Shown piece by piece: positions 14,858 through 23,122 of a stretch of 27,068 bases of DNA (position 1 is its first letter; the number at the start of each line of letters is the position of its first letter). Origin of the DNA: JBHEMK01 sp046262635 (GTDB lineage: Bacteria; Actinomycetota; Thermoleophilia; Gaiellales; Gaiellaceae); contig JBHEMK010000017.1 in assembly GCA_046262635.1 (NCBI GenBank), forward strand, positions 1 through 27,068. Direction: 5' to 3'. The notes below the pieces were generated by a model. The model was not told where the DNA came from and did no database searches. It saw only the letters and a list, made by a program, of their open reading frames with translations. The position numbers and the translations under genes were made by a program.

Positions 14858-17800
14858 TCACGTGGTGCCGAGCGCCCGCAGCGGCAGCGGGCAACTCACC
14901 GGCTCAGCGGCCTCGTCCACGAACCGGCAGAGCGCGTTCACCATCCGCATCTGCTCGATCGTGCTGCAGCGGATCTCAAGCAGCCTCGGGCTCGCGACGA
15001 GCGCCGCCAGCGACTGCGCACGGGAGACCGCGACGTTCAGGCGGTTGCGCGAGAACAGGAACTCCAGGTTCCGCGGCAGGTCTTCGCCGCTCGAGGTTGC
15101 CATCGAGAAGAAGACGACGGGCGCCTCCTGTCCCTGGAACTTGTCGACCGTGCCGATCCGTGCGCGCCGGCCGAGCCGCCTGCTCAGGCACCGGACCTGC
15201 GCGTTGTACGGGGTGACCACGAGCACGTCGTCCCAGCCGAGCTGACGCGTCCGGCCCTCGCAGTCGGTGAACGTGCCTCCGATCAGCAGCTCGAGCTCCG
15301 CCGCGACCCGGTCTGCCTCCTCGATCGACGAGGCCCGGTTGCCCCGGTGCTCGACCGGCAGCCAGCGCAGTCCCGTGCCGGTCAGTCCCGACGAGTCGAT
15401 CCGCTGTCGCTCGCACGCGGGCACCGAGTGGAGCCGACCATCGTAGGAGGTCTCGGAGATGAAGCGGCAGACGTCGGGGTGCATCCGCCACGTCCGCGAG
15501 AGGAAGAGGCCGCGGTCGGCCGCCACCGTGTCCTCGCCGGCGAGCAGATGTTCGAGCACGGATGCCGAGGCGCCGGCCGGATGCTTCCCCTGCGAGACCT
15601 GCCCCAGCTGCTGGGGATCGCCGAGCAGGACGACGTTGCGCGCGCAGGTCGCCAGCGCGAGCGCGTCGGCGAGCGCTATCTGCCCCGCCTCGTCGACGAA
15701 CAGCGTGTCGATCCCGGCTTCCTCCATCTCCGGGCGTGCGAAGAGCCAGGCGGTGCCGGCGAGCAGCAGCAGGTCGTCCTCCGGCATCGAGAAGAGAGCG
15801 TGGTTCTCCGAGGTGGTCACGAAGTCGGACTCGTAGGAATCGCCCTTCTTCAGCCCTCGGAAGGCGAACCCCTGCTCGCTTGCGGCCTGCTCGACCTCGC
15901 CGACGAGGTTGTGGATCGACTTGTGGCTCGTCGCGGCCACGCCGACCCGCCGGCCGAGCCGCATCAGATGAACGATCAGCCGCGCTCCGGTGTAGGTCTT
16001 GCCCGACCCCGGCGGCCCCTGGATCACGAGGTGCCTGCCGCCGAGTCCGGCGACGAGCTCCTTCGCCGCCTCGAGGTCGTCCTGCGGAAGCGGGGACGGG
16101 AACGGCTCGCGGACGAGGACCGACTTGCAGGCGAGGTAGGCCTCGTCCCCGGCCAGCACCGATCGGGCGAGCCGCCGCAGCGCGGCCTGGTGCACCTTCG
16201 TGTCGTAGGGCCCACCCGGGATCAGGGCCGCCGGCAGCGGCACCTCCTCGAACTTCGGCCCACGGCGCAGCGCCAGCAGCCCGGCCTCTTCGTCGAGCGA
16301 CTCGATCTTGCCGGCAGGGCGGCCGGTCGCCGGATCGAAGACGTGGTCCCCCACGCCGAGGTGGTGCTGCTGCGCCGGGAAGGTGAACGGCCAGATCAGC
16401 GAGTGGGCGGAGCCGACCGGCGGCCCCGCCTGCTCGAGGCCGCCGATCGCGGCTGAGTCGCGCTCCTGGAGCTCCTCGCTCGTACGGCCGAGCTTTGCGA
16501 AGAAGGCCCACCAGACCGGCTTCTCCTCGCGGCGGTGGTAGAGCAGGAGTTGCGCCAGAAGCCGCCGCGGCCGATCGGCCTCGGCGACCTCGTGGGGATC
16601 CTCGGGGACCCCGGCCAAAAGGGCTGCGCGCAGCTCCTCCGTCTCGATCGCTCCTTCGGTCGGTTCGCGCGGCTCCCTCGGCTCGGCCGGTGGGGCCGCG
16701 CCGGGCCGCAGAGCCAGCAGCCAGTCGCGCAGCCGCAGGGTCGAGGTGCAGTCCTCCTCGTTGTAGGCGGCGATCTCGTCGAGGATCCGTGGGTCGTGTC
16801 GGTCGAGCCACTCCTCGTAGAGCACGATCGAGTCGTCCCCGGCACGTAGACCGGCCTGGCGCTCGAAGTAGAACGTCTCGACCTGCTTGAGCCCGTAGCG
16901 CTCGTGCGAGAGGCGCAACCCCTGCGAGACGACCGTATAGAGGTCGACGAAGATCTCGTCGCGGAGTAGCTCATCGAGCTCCTCCTCACGCGTCCCGTAT
17001 TCGCATGTCAGCCGCTTCAGCGCCGTCACCTCGTAGGCCGCGTAGTGATAGACGTGCATCGCGGGATCGGCCGCGTGGCCCGCGCGCAGCAGATCGATCA
17101 CGGCCTCGACCGCCCGTCGCTCCTGCAGGCGGTCGTGCGCCCAGAACGGCCGGAATGTGCCGGCGGTGTCGACGATTCCCCAGAGATACTCGAGCCCGCG
17201 AGCGGGCTCCCAGAACGGGTCGCCCTCGATGTCGAAGAAGAGATCGCCGCCGCTCGGCGGCGGCAGCAGCTCGAACCCGCGCCCGGGCTCCGGTTCGAGC
17301 ACCCTCCAAACGTGCCCCTCGGTGCGCGCGGCGGTCTGCATCGCCGCCTGGTCGCGGAGCGTCTCGTATGTGCGCGGCGCCATCGCCGGCGGCCGCGCGT
17401 CGTCCGAGGCGTGGGCGAACGAGGCCACGGTGGCGATGCCCCGACGCTCGAGCCGGCGGATCTGGTCGCGGCGCATCCCGGCCACGAGACTGAGGTGGTC
17501 GTCCTTGCGCCAGCGAGCCTCGCACCGCTGCTGGAAATCGCACCGGGGGCAGAACGAGACCGGCAGCGGATAGACATCGATCCCAGCCTCGACGGCGCGG
17601 ACGAACCGCCGGCGCACGCGGCGGTAGTAGGCGAGGAAGTCGGCCACCCGCAAGGTCGACCGCTCGCGTGTCCCGAGCACGACGTGCATTCGCCCAGGCA
17701 TCGAGCCCTGCACCCGCGCCACCTGCTCGGAGTAGAAGCAGAGCTGGAGCACGTAGGCGGGCTTGGAATTCCGGGCGAGCTTCGTGTCGACGACCTCGTA

Positions 17801-18166
17801 GCCCCCGTCGGGCTGGCGCTCGACGAAGTCGGCGAACCCGCGCCAGCTGCCCTCGACGAAGCAGGCCTGGTAGACGACCTCGGCACCGACGCGCATCGCC
17901 TCCTCGGTCGCACGCGCGGCCGCGTCCAGGTCCCAGTCGTTGGGGATCGTGACGACCTTTCGGCCGTCGGCGAGGAGTTGCTCGAGATAGGCGTGCTCGT
18001 GTTCGGCGCCCTTGCGCTTCACCAGGTCGGCCTGAGGGTTCTCGGCCGCGGGCCGCGCAATCTCGCGCCGAGCCACCGCAAGCTGGAGCTGGGTCAGATG
18101 CTCGCATTCGAGGAACGCGGTCAAGTCGGTTGGCGAGAAGAGGATCCGGTTGTCGCGCTGGCGCAC
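14858..18166 (-). CDS. Dna2-like fusion: Fe-S RecB-type nuclease, DEDDy-type exonuclease, SF1 helicase (TM0106-type)
   Basis: The product (1102 aa from GTG 18166) joins three domains. (1) RecB/Cas4-like nuclease, about 5-220: D113 (GFADFV), D127 and K129 (VVDTK), and Q141/Y145 match the nuclease motifs. C21 plus C206, C209 and C215 (CPRCDFQQRC) match the split four-cysteine Fe-S cluster of Cas4, AddB and Dna2. (2) RNase H-like exonuclease, about 305-485: D312 and E314 (FFDIEGD), D408, and Y468-x3-D472, the DEDDy pattern. (3) SF1 helicase, about 690-1080: Walker A GPPGSGKT (717-724), DEAGQ (825-829), GDPQQLGQV, TWRMHP, DKFQGQEAP and NVAVSRAQ. The family is known from genomes, but its role is unclear; DNA end processing or repair is the natural inference. 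The frame is open 290 codons further upstream, but that part lies across the GNAT gene and is non-coding. The exact start is not certain. Confidence 0.9.
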   Translation of the reverse strand: MRQRDNRILFSPTDLTAFLECEHLTQLQLAVARREIARPAAENPQADLVKRKGAEHEHAYLEQLLADGRKVVTIPNDWDLDAAARATEEAMRVGAEVVYQACFVEGSWRGFADFVERQPDGGYEVVDTKLARNSKPAYVLQLCFYSEQVARVQGSMPGRMHVVLGTRERSTLRVADFLAYYRRVRRRFVRAVEAGIDVYPLPVSFCPRCDFQQRCEARWRKDDHLSLVAGMRRDQIRRLERRGIATVASFAHASDDARPPAMAPRTYETLRDQAAMQTAARTEGHVWRVLEPEPGRGFELLPPPSGGDLFFDIEGDPFWEPARGLEYLWGIVDTAGTFRPFWAHDRLQERRAVEAVIDLLRAGHAADPAMHVYHYAAYEVTALKRLTCEYGTREEELDELLRDEIFVDLYTVVSQGLRLSHERYGLKQVETFYFERQAGLRAGDDSIVLYEEWLDRHDPRILDEIAAYNEEDCTSTLRLRDWLLALRPGAAPPAEPREPREPTEGAIETEELRAALLAGVPEDPHEVAEADRPRRLLAQLLLYHRREEKPVWWAFFAKLGRTSEELQERDSAAIGGLEQAGPPVGSAHSLIWPFTFPAQQHHLGVGDHVFDPATGRPAGKIESLDEEAGLLALRRGPKFEEVPLPAALIPGGPYDTKVHQAALRRLARSVLAGDEAYLACKSVLVREPFPSPLPQDDLEAAKELVAGLGGRHLVIQGPPGSGKTYTGARLIVHLMRLGRRVGVAATSHKSIHNLVGEVEQAASEQGFAFRGLKKGDSYESDFVTTSENHALFSMPEDDLLLLAGTAWLFARPEMEEAGIDTLFVDEAGQIALADALALATCARNVVLLGDPQQLGQVSQGKHPAGASASVLEHLLAGEDTVAADRGLFLSRTWRMHPDVCRFISETSYDGRLHSVPACERQRIDSSGLTGTGLRWLPVEHRGNRASSIEEADRVAAELELLIGGTFTDCEGRTRQLGWDDVLVVTPYNAQVRCLSRRLGRRARIGTVDKFQGQEAPVVFFSMATSSGEDLPRNLEFLFSRNRLNVAVSRAQSLAALVASPRLLEIRCSTIEQMRMVNALCRFVDEAAEPVSCPLPLRALGTT

Positions 18167-18414
18167 CCGTGGATTATCAGCGCGCGGGCGGTCGGTTCCC
18201 TCCCAGCACGCGGCCCAGGCGCCGGCGCAGTCGAGCCTCCGCGGGTGCCGGGCGAGAGGTGAGGGAAACCTGATGGCGCGACCGACCGCGCACGTCGTGG
18301 CGGTCGGAAGCGCTCCCAGGCCCTCGAGCTGCGGGCACCGCGCGGTTCGATCCACCCGATGCTCGGCCGAGCTTCCGCCTGCTCCGCCAGCCGCCGAGCT
18401 GAAGGCCAGGTCGC

Positions 18415-18918
18415 TCAGACGCGCAAGGCCATCAGCACGGCGTCGACGTCCTTTCCGGCCCGCCGGTACTGCCCCTTCCGGTAGCCCTCCCGCTCGAAGC
18501 CGAACTTGTCGTACAGCTTCAGGGCGGGCTCGTTCCAGGGGAAGACATGCAGCTCGAGCTTCCGGACGCCGTTGTCTCGAGCCCAGTCGACGGCCGCCTC
18601 GAGCAGCGCCGTGCCGACGCCGTGGCCTCGCGCGGGTGCGGCCACCATCAGGCCCAGGTCGGCCACGTGCGTGCTTGCCGGGTGCGGGTCGCGGGCCAGG
18701 CTCAGCCGGCCCACCAGCAGTCCATCCTCCTCCGCCACGAACACGGCGGCGTGCGGGTACCGGCGCAGCGCCTTCAGGTACCTCCGCTCGTCGCTTGGGC
18801 TGCGCCAGTCGCCGTCGGTCGAGATCAGCCACCCCTCCGGCTCGCTGCTGACGGCGTTCGCGAGCGCCGTCAGGGCCTCGGCGTCTTTGGGATCCGCACG
18901 GCGCACGCGCACGGTCAT
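18415..18918 (-). CDS. GNAT-family N-acetyltransferase
   Basis: The product (167 aa) has the complete GNAT fold. The acetyl-CoA loop is in ARGHGVGTALLEAAVDWAR, about residues 95-115, preceded by the strand ADLGLMV. Near the end, NEPALKLYDKFGFEREGY supplies the N-x-x-A and Y-x-x-x-GF elements. The pattern resembles RimI/ribosomal-protein or small-molecule acetylases, and the substrate is not evident. ATG 18918 overlaps the stop of the gamma-glutamyltransferase gene by 4 bases (ATGA), so it is translated with it and may act on the same or a related molecule. Confidence 0.9.
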   Translation of the reverse strand: MTVRVRRADPKDAEALTALANAVSSEPEGWLISTDGDWRSPSDERRYLKALRRYPHAAVFVAEEDGLLVGRLSLARDPHPASTHVADLGLMVAAPARGHGVGTALLEAAVDWARDNGVRKLELHVFPWNEPALKLYDKFGFEREGYRKGQYRRAGKDVDAVLMALRV

Positions 18919-20378
18919 TCGACGACCACCCCGTGGCCACCCCTGCGTGGGTCGCCGGCGGCGGCCAGACTCCCGTCCCCGCGCACCTCCACTGCGGCAA
19001 CGCCGCCGAAGTAGAGATTGCGGCGCTTCCAGCGGACAAGCTCCCAGCCCAGCGACTCGAGACGGTCGAGCTCCGCCGGGTCGGCGCCGCCCTCGCAGTG
19101 CAGCACCGCGTCCTGCAGGTGGACGCGCGGCGCGTCGATCGCCTCCCGCACGCCCAGGCCGTGGGCGACGACGTTCACGGCCACCTGCATGATCGCGCCA
19201 CGCAGGCGCACCGAGCCGGCGCTGCCGAGCACGAGCCGCGGGCGGCCGTCCCGCAACAGCACCGAGGGGGCCATCATCGAGGTCAGCCGCTCCCCCACCC
19301 GGCCGGTTCCGGCCAGGTCGTACTCCCCCAGCATGTTGTTCAGGTGGATACCGGTGCCGGGGATGATGATCCCCGATCCGGACCCGAGCGACGAGCTGAG
19401 GCTCGCGGCGTCGCCGTTCCGGTCGATAACCGAGATGTGGGTCGTGCCGGACAGGAGCCGCTTCGCCAGACCGCCTCGGTAGAGCTGGGCCGTGAAGCTA
19501 CCCTCACGGGCCGCGGTCTGGGCCCGCATCGCCTCGGCTACGGCGGCCAAGGCCTCCGCAGAGCCGAGACTGCCGTCGCTCGGCTCCAGCCGCTTCAGGC
19601 CGACGGCGATCAGCACGCCGCCGGACGAGGGCGGCGGGTTCGAGCGGAACTCGTGTCCGTGGTAGCGGGCCCCGACCGGCCGGCGGCGGATCACCCGGTA
19701 GCCCTCGAGGTCGCGCCGCGTGATCAGGCCACCTCCGGCCTGCACGTGCTCGACGAGCGCCCGACCCGTCTCGCCGCAGTACAGCTCCGCCGAGCCACGC
19801 TCGCCGATCCGCTCGAGCGTGTCGCCGAGCTCGCGCTGGACGAGCCGCTCGCCGGGCAGCAGCCGGCCCTCGCGCCCGTAGATCCGACGCCCCTCCGGGG
19901 TGTGCCGAAGAATGACGTCCAGGATCGCGTGCAGATACGCCTGCGCCCGGTTCAGCTCGACCCCGTCGCGGGCGAGCTCGACGGCCGGCGCGACGAGCTC
20001 GTTCCAGGGGAGCGTCCCGCCGGCGCGGTGGGCGTGCTCGAGCCCGGCGAGCACGCCCGGCACGGCGGCCGCCGAGGCCCCGATCCGGAAGACCTGGGAG
20101 CTGTCGCCCTCGAAGACCACGTCGATCTCCTCCATCGGTGCCGCGGGCCTGTGCGTGCCGCTGCCGGGAACCGAGACGAAGAAGTCGAGCAGGCGCGAGC
20201 GGCCGTCCTTGTGCACGAGCATGAAGCCGCCGCCGCCCGGACCGCTCAGCGGCGACTCGGCGATCCAGGAGACGAACGCAGCTGCAACACAGGCGTCGAC
20301 CGCGTTTCCGCCCGCCTCGAGCACCCGCGCGCCAGCCTCGGCCGTCAGCGGGTGTCCCGCCGCGATCGCCCCTCTCAT
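18915..20378 (-). CDS. Gamma-glutamyltransferase family protein (Ntn hydrolase)
   Basis: The product (487 aa) belongs to the GGT family, which cleaves or transfers gamma-glutamyl groups after self-cleavage into two subunits. The N-terminus RGAIAAGHPLTAEAGARVL and the SGPGGGGFMLV loop are typical. The processing site is SGTTHISVIDRNG, where T312 should become the catalytic N-terminal threonine. Downstream, GSGSGI and the NNMLGEYD region fit substrate binding. ATG 20378 begins at the conserved domain; ATG 20456 would add 26 residues of poor quality and reach within 5 bases of the divergent gene. From 20378 there is no signal peptide, unlike secreted GGTs. A cephalosporin-acylase-like or other amidase activity is possible. 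Confidence 0.88.
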   Translation of the reverse strand: MRGAIAAGHPLTAEAGARVLEAGGNAVDACVAAAFVSWIAESPLSGPGGGGFMLVHKDGRSRLLDFFVSVPGSGTHRPAAPMEEIDVVFEGDSSQVFRIGASAAAVPGVLAGLEHAHRAGGTLPWNELVAPAVELARDGVELNRAQAYLHAILDVILRHTPEGRRIYGREGRLLPGERLVQRELGDTLERIGERGSAELYCGETGRALVEHVQAGGGLITRRDLEGYRVIRRRPVGARYHGHEFRSNPPPSSGGVLIAVGLKRLEPSDGSLGSAEALAAVAEAMRAQTAAREGSFTAQLYRGGLAKRLLSGTTHISVIDRNGDAASLSSSLGSGSGIIIPGTGIHLNNMLGEYDLAGTGRVGERLTSMMAPSVLLRDGRPRLVLGSAGSVRLRGAIMQVAVNVVAHGLGVREAIDAPRVHLQDAVLHCEGGADPAELDRLESLGWELVRWKRRNLYFGGVAAVEVRGDGSLAAAGDPRRGGHGVVVE

Positions 20379-20447
20379 GCGGCTCAGCGTAACGCCGAGC
20401 CCCGCGGCATTCCGTACCCGCCTAACCAGGTGCCTCGCTGCGGAGTC

Positions 20448-20453
20448 GGAAGG
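20448..20453 (+). promoter_or_regulatory. Ribosome binding site deciding a TTG start
   Basis: GGAAGG lies 8 bases before TTG 20462 and supports that rare start for the following membrane protein. Confidence 0.6.
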
Positions 20454-20461
20454 CATACGGT

Positions 20462-21496
20462 TTGAACGTCTCGCCCCGAGCAGGAAACCTCCGAGTCGGC
20501 CGCCGTGCGATCACGGTCGCGGCCGTGCTGACGCTCGCGGTCCTCGCGATCGCCGCGACGCCGCAGCTGCTCGGCTCCCGGGTGGGTCAGGCGCTCGACG
20601 GCCTCGGCCAGGCCGACCCGGGCTGGCTTTGGCTCGGCGGGCTCGGCTTCCTCGCCTCGCTCGTCGGCTCCGCCGGCGCCTGGTGGTCGGCGCTGCGGCT
20701 CTGTGGCTCACGCCTCTCGCTCGCGGACACGAACGCCCGCTACGGCGTCGGCTCGGTCGTCAACACGTTCGTGCCGGCCCGGCTCGGGGACGCCGTTCGA
20801 ATCGGCCTCTTCTCCCGCGCCTTCGACCACCGCGACCGGCTCTGGATGACCGGCGGCGCCTTTGCTGCGGTCGGCGCCGCGCGGGCCCTCGTGCTCGCGG
20901 CACTCGTCGTCTGCGGCGCCGCCGCCGGAGCCCTGCCGCTCTGGCCGCTGCTCGTCCTCGGCCTGCTGGTCGGCGCAGCCGTGTCGGCCGCATGGCTCTG
21001 CCGCGGCCAGCGCGCGCGCACCCACGTCGCTCACGCGCTCGACGCGTTCCGCGCGCTCGGCCGCCGACCGCGCTCGGGCTGCTCGATCGTTGCCTGGATC
21101 GTCCTCGCGGCGGCCGGGCGGCTCGGCTCCGCCGCAGCGATCTCCGCGGCCCTCGGGCTCCGCGCGCCGCTGACCGCCGCAATCATCATCGTGCCGGCGC
21201 TCGAGCTGGCCGGGCTCCTGCCTCTGACACCCGGGAACTTCGGCGTGACGAGCGGCGCGATCGCGATGGCGCTGCAGGCGCACGGGATCGGCATCACCCA
21301 GGGGCTCTCGATCGGGATCGCCTACCACGCGGTCGAGACAGGCGTCAGCCTCCTCTTCGGCGTCAGCGGCCTGCTCTACGTCGCCGGCGGTTCGCTCCAC
21401 GGGGCGCGCCGCTGGGCCGTGATCGGCGTCGCGACAACGGTCTCGTTCGCCCTGCTCGGGGCCTTCGGCGCTACGGTACTGGCGCCGCTCGTTTAA
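20462..21496 (+). CDS. Integral membrane protein of the LPG-synthase TM / AglD (UPF0104) family
   Basis: The product (344 aa) is almost wholly hydrophobic, with about eight membrane segments. The pattern matches the lysylphosphatidylglycerol synthase membrane domain and AglD-like proteins: NTFVPARLGDAVRIGLF in the middle (about 100-116) and LPLTPGNFGVTSGAI (about 253-267) near the end. These correspond to the conserved P-x-R-x-G-(D/E) and P-x-x-P-G-x-x-G segments of the family. Members without the aminoacyl-transferase domain, like this one, are thought to move or handle lipid-linked molecules. The TTG start has GGAAGG 8 bases upstream. It leads a three-gene set, 45 bases before the next gene. 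Confidence 0.83.
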   Translation: MNVSPRAGNLRVGRRAITVAAVLTLAVLAIAATPQLLGSRVGQALDGLGQADPGWLWLGGLGFLASLVGSAGAWWSALRLCGSRLSLADTNARYGVGSVVNTFVPARLGDAVRIGLFSRAFDHRDRLWMTGGAFAAVGAARALVLAALVVCGAAAGALPLWPLLVLGLLVGAAVSAAWLCRGQRARTHVAHALDAFRALGRRPRSGCSIVAWIVLAAAGRLGSAAAISAALGLRAPLTAAIIIVPALELAGLLPLTPGNFGVTSGAIAMALQAHGIGITQGLSIGIAYHAVETGVSLLFGVSGLLYVAGGSLHGARRWAVIGVATTVSFALLGAFGATVLAPLV

Positions 21497-21541
21497 CCTT
21501 ATCCCCGGTTCCGGACCGCCCGGCCGGGTATCGCCACCCCC

Positions 21542-23122
21542 GTGAGGAGACTTTCCATTCTCGTCCTCGCGAGCTTGCCATTTGCTCTGTCGGCAGCGCC
21601 CGCGAACGCCCGAGCCGCACCGGGCGACTTCCGCGGGCACCACCAACAGGTGCTGACGGTTGTCGCCGTGCAGGGGCTGACGCTCGCTGACTTGCCGGAG
21701 CTCGCGCCGCAGGGAGCAATCGGCCTGCTCGTTCCGACGGCCGGCCCGACGACGAGCCGGGCGCTCGCCTTCGCGGGAATCGTCCGCGGCGTCCTCCACA
21801 ACAAGCGCCTCGGCCGGCGACCGAGCGGGCGGGTGCTGATCAAGGTCGAGCAGTCGCGGGCGATCCCCCTGACCACAGGTGTGATCGTCATCGGGCTGCC
21901 CCCCGGACAGCTCACCCGCAACGACCGGCGCTACCCGATCGCGGTCTTCGGCGCCTGCAGGGGCACCCTCGACTCGAGCCTCACCCGCGTGCCTGGCCTC
22001 GTGTCGGCCGCCGACGTCGCTCGCACGGCGCTGCAGACCCCGCATGCGCTGACCTGCCGGCCAGACGCGAACGCTGTGGCAACCCTGAGCCGGCTCGAGC
22101 AGCGGGTTGAGGTGGCGCGCACCACCACCATGGCCGGGACGGTGATCATGCTCGCGCTTGTGGTCGCCTTCGCGCTCATCCTCCCGGCAGCCGTGGTGCC
22201 CGCCCTCGGGACGGCGCTGGCGGTCAACCTGGCGCTCGGGTGGGTACCCGCGGGCAGCGGGTCGGCGCGGCTGACCTTCTTCGCGGGCTGCATTGCCGCC
22301 GGCGGCCTGCTCTGGCGGCGGCTGTCGGCGCAGCCGCTCGCGATCGGCCTCGGGCTCGGCGCGCTACTCGTCGGCTACGGGGTGGCAATGGCCGTCCATC
22401 CGTCCGCCCTCTCGCTCGCGCCGATCGGCCCCGAGCTGACGAGCCGCTTCTTCGGCGTCTCGAACCTGCTCGAGACGCTGCTGCTCGTGCCGGCCCTCCT
22501 CAGCGCGGCAGCCTTCGGCCGCCGCTTCGGCGTCCTCGGCTTCGGCGGGATCGCCGCGATCTCGCTCCTCGTCGTTGCGGAGAACCTGCTCGGCTCCGAC
22601 GGGGGCGGAGCGGTCGTGCTCGGGGTCGCCTTCGCGTCCCTCGCGGTCGTGATGGGAGGCGCGCGAACACGCGCGATCGTTCCGGCGCTCGCCGTGGCGG
22701 CGATCGTCGTCTACGGTCTCGTCAACGTGGACCTGGCCATCAGTGGGCCCGATCATCTGCGCGGAGCGCTGACAGGCGGCCTGGCGGGGCTCTGGTCGGT
22801 CGCAGTCCACCGTGTGCCGCTTTCCTACGCACGCGTGCTCCAGCAGTGGTACCTCGTCTTCCCGCTCGTCGCGATCGTCGGGCTCGTACTGCGGTCACGC
22901 CGCTGGCCGGCGACGCGCGACCGGCGGGCACTCGTGGCCGCGTTCTCGGCGGCCATCGTGACGTCGCTGATTGTCAACGACTCGCCTGGGCCGGTGGCCC
23001 TCGGCGGGCTGGCGGCATTCTTCGGCTTCGAGCCGCTGGCGCTGCGGCGTGAGCTCGAGCTGCTCGCCGCTCGGTACGCGCCGGCGACTGCGGCCGTGGT
23101 CACCGTGGAGACGGGCCCGTGA
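21542..23122 (+). CDS. Membrane protein with N-terminal outer domain, function unknown
   Basis: The product has 526 aa. Residues 1 to about 25 form a signal peptide (LSILVLASLPFALSAAPANA). An outer domain follows to about 195, then about ten membrane segments to about 495. The outer domain has strands such as VLTVVAVQGLTLADLPEL and GAIGLLVPTAGPTTSRA, which recall the start of alkaline-phosphatase-fold ectodomains in long actinobacterial and firmicute membrane proteins, but it is short and lacks clear metal ligands. In the membrane part, RFFGVSNLLETLL, SDGGGAVVLGVAFA and VNDSPGPVALG are polar motifs that suggest a transport or transferase site. GTG 21542 has no good ribosome site. Its stop overlaps the next start by 4 bases. 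Confidence 0.78.
   Translation: MRRLSILVLASLPFALSAAPANARAAPGDFRGHHQQVLTVVAVQGLTLADLPELAPQGAIGLLVPTAGPTTSRALAFAGIVRGVLHNKRLGRRPSGRVLIKVEQSRAIPLTTGVIVIGLPPGQLTRNDRRYPIAVFGACRGTLDSSLTRVPGLVSAADVARTALQTPHALTCRPDANAVATLSRLEQRVEVARTTTMAGTVIMLALVVAFALILPAAVVPALGTALAVNLALGWVPAGSGSARLTFFAGCIAAGGLLWRRLSAQPLAIGLGLGALLVGYGVAMAVHPSALSLAPIGPELTSRFFGVSNLLETLLLVPALLSAAAFGRRFGVLGFGGIAAISLLVVAENLLGSDGGGAVVLGVAFASLAVVMGGARTRAIVPALAVAAIVVYGLVNVDLAISGPDHLRGALTGGLAGLWSVAVHRVPLSYARVLQQWYLVFPLVAIVGLVLRSRRWPATRDRRALVAAFSAAIVTSLIVNDSPGPVALGGLAAFFGFEPLALRRELELLAARYAPATAAVVTVETGP

Noticed and set aside
14534..16456. 640-codon plus-strand open frame opposite the nuclease-helicase gene
   Set aside because: Antisense shadow. 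The opposite frame carries all helicase motifs.
18338..18362. GGTTCGATCC sequence like a tRNA T-arm
   Set aside because: The flanking bases do not form a 5-bp T-stem, and no acceptor, D-arm or anticodon arm could be placed around it.
18167..19039. Upstream extension of the nuclease-helicase frame by about 290 codons
   Set aside because: It runs across the GNAT gene and the end of the gamma-glutamyltransferase gene in another frame. Its translation is arginine- and glycine-rich with no domain.
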